Positions 39,101-48,600 of a stretch of 64,000 nt of DNA are shown here, in pieces. The notes beneath the pieces are model-generated. The model did not search any database. It saw nothing but the letters and a program-made list of their open reading frames with translations, and was not told the DNA's origin. The number at the start of each line of letters is the position of its first letter. Within the stretch, counting starts at the first letter, position 1. This stretch comes from Trachythela sp. YZ-2020 (Eukaryota > Cnidaria > Anthozoa > Malacalcyonacea > Clavulariidae): contig JADLSH010000184.1 in NCBI GenBank assembly GCA_016169945.1, forward strand, positions 1,674,001 to 1,738,000. The letters are read 5' to 3'. Made by a program: the position numbers and the translations under genes.

Positions 39101-39670
39101 ACCGGAGAAAGATCGACATCGTTCGGAAAGACTTCGGAGACTGCCGGAGCAAGATCGGTATCGCTCGGAAAGAAGTCGGAAGCAACCGGAGAAAAATCGA
39201 CGTCGTTCGGAAAGACTTCGGAAACTACCGGAGCGAAATCGTCATCGCTTGGAAAGACTTCGGAAACTGCCGGAGCAAGATCGGTATCGCTCGGAAAGAA
39301 GTCGGAAGCAACCGGAGAAAAATCGACGTCGTTCGGAAAGACTTCGGAAACTACCGGAGCAAAATCGTCATCGCTTGGAAAGACTTCGGAAACTACCAGA
39401 GAAAGGTCAGAATCTCTTGTAAAGACCTCAAGTAATGGAGAAGCGAACTCGACACAAATGTCGAATTGTAACGCAAATACATCGAAGTTTTCAAATTCGT
39501 CACCGAGTTCTAGAGATGGGAAGTTATGCTCACGAAGCGGTGATGCTAGCAAGAACAAAGATTTTCAGTTTTTGACCAAGAAAGCTGTTTTAGAGGCAGT
39601 TATAGACCATGCTATGGAACTGAAGAATTCTGGCAAGGAACTGAAACATAGATGTGTATCAAGTTGTTAG
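24145..39670 (+). CDS. PHF7/G2E3-like protein: extended PHD, RING-like and PHD fingers plus a repetitive tail
   Basis: Nine exons: 24145-24169, 24932-25044, 29373-29474, 31808-31932, 33825-33987, 34386-34489, 35562-35675, 35909-36114, 38115-39670; 2508 nt, 835 aa, all phases matched. Residues 17-130 are an extended PHD finger (CAFCAEPPDEKKCGKFF, VHQYCM, RCHICLKKGASAGC, CRRGFHFTCG, AYCCDHR). 139-178 are a RING/PHD-like Cys-His module (CPICLESVPC, TPCCKDVWFHRSC). 179-248 include GYFFRCAVCNDKDKF and MGIYVPDRDAAWE. 250-295 hold a further zinc finger (CSSCGQFGAHVGC, CPTCRP). This order is that of PHF7 and G2E3, nuclear chromatin-linked ubiquitin ligases. The HECT domain of G2E3 is absent, so PHF7-like is the better label. 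The basic/acidic tail after residue 317 is unlike PHF7 and contains 14-residue repeats. Ligase activity is inference. Confidence 0.9.
25189..25426. mobile_element. Head-to-head pair of tRNA-derived SINEs
   Basis: A partial B-box end on the plus strand (25189-25221, CCGCAGGTTCAATTCCTGCC) faces a complete tRNA-like head on the minus strand (25352-25426, GTAGCTGACAGTTGGCAG, GGTTCGATTCC). They are joined by complementary AAATATATACA-type sequence. The complete head has three extra bases in its D loop. Same family as 11627-11699. Confidence 0.72.
25633..25994. mobile_element. MITE with TTA duplication
   Basis: Ends GGGCCTGTTTATATGATCC and GGATCATATAAACAGGCCC, flanked by TTA at 25630-25632 and 25995-25997. 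The interior holds several GTCTAGGCGGGA words in both directions. Harbinger-like; intron 2 of the PHD gene. Confidence 0.85.
26008..26600. repeat. AT microsatellite plus dispersed repeat
   Basis: 26008-26036 is an (AT)n run. 26100-26600 is the plus-strand copy of the repeat at 19660-20110, including CTAAACTAAACTAAC at 26161-26175. Confidence 0.55.
26996..27066 (+). tRNA. tRNA-Gly (anticodon GCC)
   Basis: A 71-nt cloverleaf with a 7-bp acceptor stem (GCATTGG/CCAATGC), A box TGGTTCAGTGGTAGAATTC, anticodon GCC at 27028-27030, B box GGTTCGATTCC, and a T-rich run (CTTTACTTTTT) downstream. All arms pair, so it looks functional. It lies in intron 2 of the PHF7-like gene, same strand. Confidence 0.97.
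27330..27865. repeat. ATAAAAGAACAT-rich dispersed repeat
   Basis: ATAAAAGAACAT and its complement recur at 27335-27412 and 27765-27860, bordering a low-complexity AT-rich core with an (AT)n stretch at 27462-27482. The outer phrases AGGGTTGGATAAAAGAAC and CATATGCCAACCCTGG suggest inverted ends of one element. Confidence 0.6.
28123..28194 (-). tRNA. tRNA-Pro (anticodon TGG)
   Basis: A 72-nt cloverleaf on the minus strand: acceptor GGCTCAG/CTGAGCC, A box TGGTCTAGTGGTATGATTC, anticodon TGG (plus-strand 28160-28162), B box GGTTCAATTCC. Transcription would run into a T tract (plus-strand AAAAAG near 28114). All stems pair. It is in the same intron as tRNA-Gly, opposite strand. Confidence 0.97.
28415..28555. 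mobile_element. MITE fragment, TTCTCCTCCTGACG family
   Basis: CTCCTCCTGACACATGTG at the left and CACATACGTCAAGAGGAG at the right enclose TTTTCGCCAGGTATGAGCC. It is a shorter relative of 19347-19540 and 43738-43966. Confidence 0.75.
28845..29282. repeat. CTCTA/CTATACTA satellite
   Basis: About 440 bp of CTACTCTATACTACTCTA-type repeats, ending 90 bp before exon 3 of the PHF7-like gene. The pyrimidine-rich strand gives a long open frame rich in Leu, Tyr, Ser and Thr, which is an artefact. Confidence 0.93.
29540..30950. other. Intron with dispersed repeat, no gene seen
   Basis: 29545-29750 matches the repeat at 2700-2900 and 3720-3840 (CGTTGTTCAAGGATTCTAGC; GAAAACGGCACTTC). 29750-30950 is AT-rich, with no splice-bounded coding sequence recognised. 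Confidence 0.45.
31024..31423. mobile_element. MITE with TTA duplication
   Basis: Ends GGCCCCGTTTACATGAGACC and GGTCTCATGTAAACGGGGCC, flanked by TTA at 31021-31023 and 31424-31426. Harbinger-like. It interrupts a GTTCGAGATAAC-type host repeat. Confidence 0.9.
31496..31721. mobile_element. MITE flanked by TTTAA
   Basis: Inverted ends GGCAATTTTCCATTACGGTC and GACCGTAATGGAAAATGGCC, with TTTAA at 31491-31495 and 31722-31726. This is consistent with a TTAA-type target (piggyBac-like), but the family call is tentative. It is inserted in the same host repeat as 31024-31423. Confidence 0.82.
32447..32911. mobile_element. CAGGGTTCTGCCCA-terminal element (hAT-like), copy 1
   Basis: Ends CAGGGTTCTGCCCA and TGGGCAGAACCCTG. 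About 460 bp, no transposase. A second copy lies in reverse orientation at 63246-63710. No clear target duplication is seen here. Confidence 0.85.
33318..33624. mobile_element. hAT-like element interrupting another repeat
   Basis: Ends CATAGGCGTACGGG and TGGTACGTCTATAG, with direct repeats AGTTTGTTC at 33309-33317 and 33625-33633. The flanking sequence resumes across the insertion and has an uninterrupted relative near 33122 (AGTCTGTTTAATCGCAAC). Confidence 0.75.
34530..35000. mobile_element. Diverged relative of the 13653-14055 element
   Basis: GGGCTTAAAATAACGGCCTG, GACCGGTCATTTTTG and GTGACCGGTCAAAATGACC match the 13653 element. 34860-34910 holds a hairpin GCTCTTCCCTC/GAGGGAGAAGAGC inserted or gained internally. 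Confidence 0.65.
36280..37265. mobile_element. Composite: large inverted repeat containing a MITE and a SINE
   Basis: 36285-36430 is the reverse complement of about 37125-37262 (ATTGGATCATTTAGATGCC and its complement). Between the arms lie a MITE (about 36446-36690, ends GGGGCCGGTTGTTCAAAG and CTTTTGAACAACCGGTCCCC-like) and the SINE at 36743-37085. All are in the last intron of the PHF7-like gene. Confidence 0.75.
36743..37085 (+). mobile_element. tRNA-headed SINE, full copy
   Basis: Head GGGGCTTCGGTGGCGCAGTC with a GAGTTCAATTCTCGC B box, central body TTTTCTCCGGGCACTCCGG, 3' part ending TGAAAAGCCCCGACGGGGG, then a (TATG)n tail. The body and GAAAAGCCC end are shared with 51516-51920, which has a different head. 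Confidence 0.85.
39085..39420 (+). repeat. 42-bp coding repeat in the PHF7-like gene
   Basis: About eight units of 42 bp encode 14-residue repeats with the core KTSETTGAKSSSLG and its K/E-rich variants. The units form a three-unit, 126-bp higher-order pattern. The repeats are Ser/Thr/Lys-rich and free of stops in the other frames too, which explains the long antisense frame. Confidence 0.9.
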
Positions 39671-40960
39671 ATGCTTGCTTGTATCATATTTATTATAGTT
39701 GATTTTTGTTGAATAATAGGCAGGTTACATAGGATAATAGGAGCCACGCGTGGTGTTCACTTCCGGAATGCTTGGTGCGCTGGAGTGAGACTAGCCTCGG
39801 GAAGTGGCTGAAAGCGAGAAGACCTAGCACAATTCGCAAATTATCCCTTCTAGGAACCATGTTTGCTTTTCTAGGAACCATGTTTGCTTTTCTAGGAACC
39901 ATTTTTTGCCCTTCTCGGAACCATTTTAGCCCTTCTATGAGTAAGACATAAACAGGTGAAATACACTTAAATTATAACTTACCATACAATATAAATGAGC
40001 ATTTCATTGATATTCTTTTTTTCGAATGCCATGTTGGAATAGCCTGGAATTAGGCGTTAAGGATTTGCGAAATGCGATAGGCCTTCTAGCTCGCATCAGT
40101 GCGTCCGTGAATTTCACGTTCGCGTCTGGAAGGCCAGACTGAACTAGGCTACGTACAGCGGTAACCATATAGACCCATTGCAGCTATTGGTCCATAGCAA
40201 AAATTTGCCTGTAATGAAATAACCGCGAGTTCCACATTCTCATGAGCGGCTCGTTTTAAGTCGTCCTCCAGATTTCATGCACGAGCTCATTTTCAGGCCA
40301 CCTGCAAATGGTCTATATCACTGATCTGGAAATAATACTGGATTTAGCTAGTATCTTTTGTGTCAAAATGGAGCCGGAGGTCAGCCACTACTATTCTTGA
40401 CTTGCAACTACTTGCACGTCGGCTATGTTGGTAGTAATTTCAACAAAAGAATCTCATTATCTTTCATTGAATTTGGCACCAACATGGCCGCCATTTGATT
40501 GTCTTGTAATTCTCAAGGGATTGATTGCAAGTCAAGGATAGGACCAACTGACAACATTTTTAGCCTGTAATCAATGGTAGAAATTTATTGCTTGGAATGT
40601 ATTTGATGCTTTGTATGTTAAAATAATGTAGTAATCTGGTGTGTTAAAACGTTTCAAAAAGAAATAGAGACACTTTTCCTGTATATTTCATCCCTTAGAA
40701 ATGGCGGATTTGTATTGTCTTTCGATGTTTATCTGGCTTCATTTTCCTCACCAGTGAACAATAGGTTGTACTATCCAGTCAACTTTTCAGATCAGTGGTC
40801 TATACGCGTAGAGTTATTTAAGAATCAGGGCTCTGAGCTCAAATTATAACTGGATTAATATATTTGCTTTGCGGGGGCATAAATCATCCGTAATTATAGT
40901 CGGCCGATTTGTGGTTTAGATCCATGTTAAAACGAGAAACAGTCAGTGGTTTAATCTGTA
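39671..40960. other. Intergenic, repeat-rich
   Basis: 39855-39925 has three to four copies of TTCTAGGAACCATG. 40320-40810 is a dispersed repeat with a second copy at 61965-62530 (TCACTGATCTGGAAATAATA; AATAGGTTG). No gene seen. Confidence 0.5.
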
Positions 40961-40962
40961 TA

Positions 40963-41370
40963 CAGTGTCGCCGTGGCCGTGGGGGGGGGGGCATGGCCCC
41001 CCTATCGTTGAGACCCGTCGGAAAATTGGACATTTGTTATGTTGTCGGAATCTTCATGGTCAAGCATACCTGCATATACGAGCGGGAATTTTACTTCTCT
41101 TCGTTGTTTGACAATGCGAAACATGTTTGAATAACAAAATATATAGATGAAATATCGGAAATCTGACTCAGCTTACGTTTTACCAATATAACTTATATTG
41201 TGAAATGTGCATTATTCATCTTAAAGTCGGTTTTCCACTTCACCTTTTCGCACTTCACGATTTTTTCTAAGAATCAATCGTATGACTTCATATATTATTT
41301 ATGTCGGAAAAAATTGTGTTTGTCGGAAAAATGCTGCCCCTGCTAAAACATGGGATCCACGACGCCCCTG
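40963..41370. mobile_element. hAT-like MITE with 8-bp duplication
   Basis: Ends CAGTGTCGCCGTGG and CCACGACGCCCCTG, flanked by perfect TCTGTATA at 40955-40962 and 41371-41378. 408 bp. Related to 62217-62473. Confidence 0.92.
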
Positions 41371-41592
41371 TCTGTATAGCCTCATTATCCTCGCTCTTCA
41401 TTGGCTTCGTTAAATACCATGCACCTAAACCACAAGTCAGCCGTCTAAAATCTTAGCATGTGCGCCCTGCTTAAATTTGAATGAATGTTTCGTCAGACTG
41501 GTAATGGCTCTTGACGGATGATTTGTCTCCAATAAGCCAATTCATTGTGTCGATGAAATTGCAATTGAATCATAACATGCAGCTGAGATTGA

Positions 41593-41687
41593 GGCCTGTT
41601 TTAGATGACGAATTGCCGTCATAAGATATTTCATATTAAACTTGACGAGTTAAATTCAACGGCAATTCGTCATCTAAAACAGGCCTC
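41593..41687. mobile_element. Short palindromic MITE
   Basis: Ends AGGCCTGTTTTAGATGACG and CGTCATCTAAAACAGGCCT around about 40 bp. 95 bp in all. Confidence 0.88.
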
Positions 41688-42387
41688 GAACGAAGACAAA
41701 AAGCTTCTGAATCCTTTCTTAACACACAGTTCAAGTTTTTCTTAATTATTGTGAATTGAATACAATAGGTTGTTTGACAGCAATGCTAATTTCAAAGGGT
41801 TTACTTTTTTGGGGGACACCCTGTACTCTATAACGACAATAGAACTGATTAACTGAACATATGAATACACTTTATTTAAACACGCTAGCCTCTCGCAACT
41901 ATCCGAAGAGCTGATTTTCAGGAGGGGCGTATGAATAATAACTGTATATACAAAATGAAGAGAGAAAAATAGCAATAAAGGTTAAAAAAGATGACTAAAT
42001 GTAGTATTGTAAGTATCAGACAGGCAAAGTGGCGATTGTTCGTTTAAACTGACAGAGCGGAGTTGCCATCTTGGCCTCTTGGGGGAGACCATTCCAAAGC
42101 ATTGCATCACTATACTTAATTAAAGCTTCGTTTCAAAAAATTAAATTTCAAAAAACTGTACTATTAAATCATTTTTGTACTTGCATATTTTGTCTTCTGC
42201 ATGTGTAAAGCAAAATAAAAGAAAGATATACTAAAGGGCATATTAATATTTTCTAATTTAAAGCGAGTCAACCGTATTCAAATGATGATTGAATAGTTGA
42301 ATACTCTTCCAGTCTCAGCTGCATGTTAGGATTCAACTGCAATTTTATCCGACCGACGCAGAACGCGTCATTTGGATGCGTGAGTGA
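41688..42387. other. Intergenic, no gene seen
   Basis: 42272-42385 belongs to a dispersed repeat also at 28667-28800, 37655-37990 and 41535-41595 (ATTCAACTGCAATTTTATCC; GACGCGTTCTGCG). The rest is featureless AT-rich sequence. Confidence 0.45.
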
Positions 42388-42757
42388 GCTCCATATATAT
42401 CTGGAGTAAGAACTTCTAATGTTCGGCCAATAGGCCAAGTGAAGCCAAGATGGCGGCAATTGACGTCCAAACTCATGAAGGTCATAAACAGTTTTCATAT
42501 CATTTTATCCAGCTAATTCCAGTTTATACTAACAGATCGCATCGCTAATCAAGTTATTAGTTCATAAAATCATGATGTTATTGTTTAAATCGGAGTAAAA
42601 ACACGAAATTTCGGCACACTCCTTGCCGGCTTGTGTAAACCGCGCGGTCGAAACAATAGAAAGGGATTGGCACTGGACGTCAATTTCCGCCATCTTTGGC
42701 TTCACTTTTTGGACATAAGTTCTCACTCCAGATATATATATATAGAGCTCACTGTCT
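42388..42757. mobile_element. Inverted-repeat MITE
   Basis: GAGCTCCATATATATCTGGAG at the left is mirrored by CTCCAGATATATATATATAG at the right, with inner arms GCCAAGATGGCGG and CCGCCATCTTTGGC. It interrupts the dispersed repeat at 42272. Confidence 0.8.
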
Positions 42758-42821
42758 TATATAGATCGAGCCTTCAACTTTCAAAGCCATTAAATGCATA
42801 AATGGTACTAAACACGCTCTC

Positions 42822-43368
42822 TCCTCCGCAGAGGTTATTTATTTTATCGTATTTATTATTATTTTATCGTATTTATTATCTTGAAATCTTATATTAAGTT
42901 TCTTGTGAGGGGTGCTGTACAAAAATAACGAAGGCGCGGAAAACGGAAGCGAAGGGAGAAAATAACCTCTGCCATATTTCTCATCCAAAATGGTGGCATC
43001 AGGGGGGTTAGAATTTTCTGTCAATTCTTATACCTACTCAATTTTGTATTTTCATATGTAATTTACATTGTACTTTGTACAGTAACCAAGGTAACCTAGT
43101 GTAAGCGCGGGAAAATATCAAATATTAGATTCTACTTACATAAAGTAGTTCAACCACTATGTACAAGAAAACGACACTTTGTACAAGAAACCGACAGAAA
43201 TATGGCAGAGGTTATTTTCTCCCTTCGCTTCCGTTTTCCGCGCCTTCGTTATTTTTGTACAGCACCCCTCACAAGAAACTTAATATAAGATTTCAAGATA
43301 ATAAATACGATAAAATATAAAATAATAATAAATACGATAAAATAAATAACCTCTGCGGAGGAGAGAGC
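42822..43368. mobile_element. Long foldback element
   Basis: Arms of about 165 bp (42822-42990 and 43200-43368) starting CTCTCTCCTCCGCAGAGG are nearly perfectly complementary around about 210 bp. The inner core TGGTGGCATCAGGGGGG is unique. No coding sequence. Confidence 0.92.
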
Positions 43369-43737
43369 TAAACACGTGTATTATAGACTTTCTTATATGT
43401 AACAACTATTGTAATATAATATATTAATTCATGTTCCATCGTTTTAGAGACTCTGAAACTCTCACTAGCTTCCAGGCCTTTCTTGGCGAAGCTGTACTAT
43501 GTGTGTTATCGGTTTCTTTATATTTGAGTGCAACAGTGCAAAAAGCAAACTATATATATATATATATACATTTTAAAATTTAAGAAATAAAGTAGTTAGC
43601 TTATGTGTGCTATTTAAAAATGTTTTGCTATACATAATTTAAACTGCCGCTTTTTGGACAGATTGCCAATGACCGTTAAACCGTTTAGGCTTGTTAATAT
43701 TATTTGTACTATGTCAAAGTTTCTTTGATTCAAGTGT

Positions 43738-43966
43738 ACAAGTCTGTTCACACGATCCCATTTGTCCGACTGATTCTCCTCCTGACGTATGTGATTTCAC
43801 ACAATAGTGACAATACAGCAACAACCACACTTTTCGCCAGGTTTGAGCCAATAGCCTCATTAGTTCAATGAATAGCCTTAATCTAGTCAGCAAATCCAGT
43901 AAATCACGTATGTTCAAGAGAAGAATCAGATCCCGGCAAATCGGAAAGTGTGAACAGGCATTATAT
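43738..43966. mobile_element. MITE, TTCTCCTCCTGACG family, fullest copy
   Basis: Ends GTCTGTTCACACGATCC and AAGTGTGAACAGGCA, with the family phrase ATTCTCCTCCTGACGTATG and TTTTCGCCAGGTTTGAGCC. Relatives at 19347 and 28415. Confidence 0.82.
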
Positions 43967-44215
43967 GACAGTGAAAACTTAATTCAACGACAATTAAATG
44001 CATTTGCATAACATTTGGCATAACAATAGTGTCATCCAGTCACGATTTAATGATCGAAATGCTCCATTGTCTTTTCATTGTTTTGAAAATCTCGCTGTTC
44101 TCCATGCCATCCAGTTATTGTTTTGACTTATATTAGCGTTTATTGCAAACGCTCTAAGACTGAATGGCGATATTCAGTGATAATGTTAGATCAGTGTGTT
44201 GTTCGTTAAGCCTGG

Positions 44216-44705
44216 CTAAAGGCTCTTTTCCACTCGTCGCAAAAAAACAACTCTCAAGCTCGCTGCGGGTACTTTCATCCAATCACAATGCTCAACAGTT
44301 TAATTTAATTACATGCAAGAACTCGCAGCGAGTTTGCGAGTTGGTTTTGCGATGAGTGGAAAAGAGCCTTTAGAAGGCATCTTTTTCAAGAGCCCACCAC
44401 AATTAAATGAATTAATAAGTACATGTGAAGAACGGCACTTTTTTGAGTCGATTTCAACTAACTTTTCACTCAAATGTTGCGAACTTCGTTTCGAACTTCG
44501 GAAATTTGTTGCGAAGTTCATAATGAAATTCAGAACCGGTTTGTAAACTGAGCATTTGATTGCCTGCTTTTTCTCTAGTAACCAATCAGAGGGTTAACGT
44601 TTGTTTACAGCATGGCATGTGAATTTCACTATGAACTTTTGAACTTCGCAGTTCGCAACGATTTTCCGAAGTTCGGAACGTTTGAGTGAAAAGTTAGTTA
44701 AGTTC
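44216..44705. mobile_element. Two adjacent palindromic MITEs
   Basis: 44219-44373 has ends AAGGCTCTTTTCCACTCG and CGAGTGGAAAAGAGCCTT-like (in the window GATGAGTGGAAAAGAGCC). 44450-44705 has ends AACTAACTTTTCACTCAAA and TTTGAGTGAAAAGTTAGTT, with internal GAACTTCG words. 44720-44885 adds a further imperfect foldback. Confidence 0.82.
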
Positions 44706-45015
44706 GCTTGGTTCAGACTAGCCTGTACGCAGACCTTACCGTATTGTAAGGGTAAGGTCTGTGCACAGGCTGGGCTTGCTTTAAGTCTCTCTGTCATTGT
44801 CGATTTTCTGTATCGATTCAATATAGTGAAAATACCAGAATACTATAGTGGATCGATACAGAAAGACAATGAAAGAGAAACTTGACGCAAGTCTAGCCGC
44901 TTCGGTTCAGTTTTGAACCGAGATTTTCCGAAGTAGTGACAAGTCTCTCTTTCTCGCCCTGCCACCCTTTTGCTCAACCTCGTACCCAGGCTCTAGTGGA
45001 CGAAACCATGGTAAG

Positions 45016-45205
45016 AGCTGGTCACGTGATCTGCTAAAATCTAGCAGATTTTTAATTAGCGTTCACTTGTGTCGTTTTGGGGAGGGGTGGAAAGGACTAG
45101 CTGACCTCTGCTAGGTATATAGTTTTGTTAACCTCGTCCCCAGCAAAATGACATAACAACTCTAATTATAAATCTGCTAGATTTTAGCAGATCACGTGAC
45201 CAGCT
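45016..45205. mobile_element. Palindromic MITE
   Basis: 43-bp arms starting AGCTGGTCACGTGATCTGC. It sits inside a partial copy of the ACCTCGTACCCAGGCTC family (44977; see 49230-49471). Confidence 0.85.
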
Positions 45206-45289
45206 CCTACCAGAGTCTTTCCTCGACAAGAGGGATATTTCTACTTTGTAAAACCGCTAAGTATTGGGAAGCTCGTCCGTGTGCTCGAA

Positions 45290-45430
45290 AACCTTCTTGT
45301 TCCCAGCTTGTTATATTAATTACAAACCTTGTAGCAACTTGATTAAATGACAACATTGTTACAACTTGTTGACAAGCTTGCTACAAGTCTGTTGCGAACA
45401 CATCTTGTTGACAAGATGCCAGATTTTTAC
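45290..45430. repeat. AACTTGTTG-family copy
   Basis: TTACAACTTGTTGACAAGC, CTACAAGTCTGTTGCGAAC and TTGTTGACAAGATGC match the copies listed at 270-510. It is followed by four TTCATGTGCTG repeats at 45448-45500. Confidence 0.72.
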
Positions 45431-45641
45431 GTGTGTACCAGAACAGTGTTCATGTGCTGTTCATGTGCTGTTCATGTGCTGTTCATGTGCTGTTCATCAG
45501 TTAAGGTATATACTCGACGCAGAATCGTCATTGAACAATATGTTGCATGGTCCAGTGTTCTATTGAGATCACCAAACAACAATAGGTTGTACGTATCGTC
45601 CAGTTTTATATTGAGACTAATGTTTAATGTTATGTAGTAAG

Positions 45642-48600
45642 TTAAGGTATACACTCGACCCAGACCTCTTGATCTCGGAGACATGTATCCCACTTGAGCC
45701 CGCAGTCGTGAATATTCTTCTCCAGGCCCCCGCAAAACACTGCAGTCATCCACATATAACCACTGCTCCTAACCTTGTCCGCGGGCGCTCTGTATGTAGC
45801 CTGAACACCCGCGAGGAAACCAAGCTGTGTGCAAGCCACGTGCGCATCACGCATATCCCACTCGTAGTCACAGATGCCACCGAAAGCGCCGCTGCGGAAT
45901 ACCTCGAGGCGGCCAATATGTGGACTTGGTCCACCGGCCAATCGCAAGGTCTGACATACCACGCCGGCAACGTGAGTACAAGGATTAGCTACCCCACTTT
46001 GTCTGCAGTCTTCAAGATTCGTCTCGTAACCCTCGCATTGCATTCCACCACGTAAAACCGGGTACGCCCCCTCATTTCGTGGTGTTTTGGTAGCTTCGAC
46101 CGCACCAGGATGTCTCAGTTCACGACACACAACATGCGCATCACGAATGTCCCAATCATTTGCACAAACCCGTGACCATTTCGTCTCTCGGTATACGCCA
46201 ACATCGCCGCGTATATCATACACGACACTATAATATACTCGTACCCCGGGGTAGGTTCTGATGCTAATATCATTGCCGTGTGTGCACTGTGATGTATTCT
46301 CTGAATAAAGGCAATCTAGGATACTATTCTCTAAATAGGGACCTACGCATGTCAGATTGCCTATTTTGATGTCGCCTTTTCCGCTACCAAAAATATACGG
46401 AGTATTCCATCTGGAATAACACCCACTTCTGCTTAACTCACGAGCTATCTGGTATGCGTCGATACTTGAGAAATCGGTGTCGCACACTGTACCCCATGAA
46501 TCGTTTTTGAACAGTTCAACCCTTCCTTCGTTCCTGTTAGCTCCATCAGCAAGCCTCACGATGTTACAACGAACCCCGGCGTCATTGGCGTGGGTGCAAC
46601 TCCTGATCGGGGTCTGGGGGCAATGTGATATACGGCTTTCGCTACCATCACATTGTAGCCCATCGTAGTGAATCGTCCCAGTTCCTTCCCCGAACTCTCC
46701 TCCTCCGTAAACCTTCATCGCTCCGTTGAAGCCAAGCATTCGGCAAACCACTTCCCCATCTGTGATATCCCACATAGAATCACACACTGTCCCCCACGAT
46801 CCATCATTATATGCCTCTACCCTGCCTTGGTAGTAATTGCTCGAACCCGCAAGGCGGACATGTGCCTGACAAATAACGCCCGCATCTTCACCGTGCCAGC
46901 AGTCACCTTCAGGGGCTCTTGAGCACTCCGCGAGATAGGTCTCGTCTCCTGTGCATGCTGTGTTGTCAAATAGAATTGATCCGGTGCCTTGATAATAATA
47001 ATAATGGAAACTTAATTATGGAAGATTAAGAGGCGATTTTAATTTTTTCTATACGACTAAGTCGCGTAGTTGCGATGAAAAGTGTTCAAAAACCTAATAT
47101 ATTTTTGCATGGCGCACCTTCCAAAATTATTTTGTTTTAGCTCTATTTTCTAGTTTATACAACTCAGGCCCGTAGCTGGCCCCCTTTTTTTTTGGGGGGG
47201 GGGCACGTTTCGATGTCTGTCCGCGTTCGTGTAGGGCAACATAAAGACTAAACCGTACGCTAATAACGGCATCTGCCACCAGTGCTTCCCAATAATTTAC
47301 ACATGAGATAATTTTGATTAAAAATGTAAATACGGAAAGTGATTGACTTACCTGCAGGAAAGAAACCACCGTCTACGGCTTTTGTATACCCTGGAAATCC
47401 AAGCTGCCTGCATACGACGGTTGCCTCTTCTGCTCCCCATAAATCGTCACAGGTTGTGTGCCATTGCCCGTCATGGAAATACTCCACGCGACCTTACAAA
47501 AATGATAATAATTATAATCATGTCAAGCACCGGTCAAACGTCAAACGAGGATTGAATCGTTCGCGTTTGACCGCCAATTCTCATACACTCCCCTCCACTT
47601 TGACCTTGTTCAAATTTTGATGAGAGTTTTTGCTCGTTGGACCGGTACGCGCGGTAATATGCAGTCAACTCTCATGCAACTCTTGTTCTCGTTTGACCGG
47701 GGCACGAGAGTTGATGAAACTCTCATGCAAACTCTCGCTTGCCAACTCTCATCAACTCTCATCAACATCCTCGTTTGACGAGGTCTGGACTCAGTACACA
47801 CGTAAAAACGCGCGCGTTGTAACTGCTGTTTCAACAACGTGTTATCAGGATGTGTTCGCACTGCTTGTTCCCAGCTTGTTGACGTACAAGTTGTCAACGG
47901 CTTGTTGACAACTTGCTACAAGGTTGTTGACTCAACGGACGTGTTACAGGTTGTTCCAACAACTTGTTATCGTCCTGCAATTCAACAACTTGCATGTTAA
48001 CAAGTTGTGAGTGACAACCTTGTAGCAACTTGATAAAATGACAGTATTGTTACAACCTGTTGGCTGTTGCGAACACATCTTAACTTGTTGACAAGATGCG
48101 AGATTTTTACGTGTGTAGGGGAGAGTGCTTACCTTCGTGGTAACTCGGCGAGTCCACCAATCTGATTGGTTCGCACGTGATACCTGTATCTTCAATATGC
48201 ATACAGTTAGATGTCGTCAGGTGAGTACAGTGTGTTACTGTCTTTTCTCTCCCGGTGCATATTACGTCATCCAATACGATGACGTCAGTCTCAGGTGCTG
48301 GATCGTTACCATGGTTACGAGCGTGTGCAAACCCGAGTTGCCTGCAAGCTACCTGTGCGGGGATTTTAAGAAAAATTTAGAACTGCTTAAAGCCATTTTA
48401 CACGGTGCAATTTCTGCTGCAACTTGCAACGCAATTTCTGCACAGAGCCATGTTATGTAGAAATATACGCATATTATAATTCTCATTCATTTTTTTGTTG
48501 CGTTCTGGGCATGTTTAGCAAGAATAATATTGGTCACAATTTCTCTGCCAATATACTTTTTACCTAACATCGCTCTATTCTCCTCCCGGCGTATGTGATT

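Noticed and set aside
38842..39558. 238-codon minus-strand frame with repeats
   Set aside because: Antisense of the 42-bp coding repeat of the PHF7-like gene, whose sense frame is joined in phase to eight upstream exons.
45627..46055. 142-codon plus-strand frame
   Set aside because: Antisense to the last SRCR exon, which is strongly supported.
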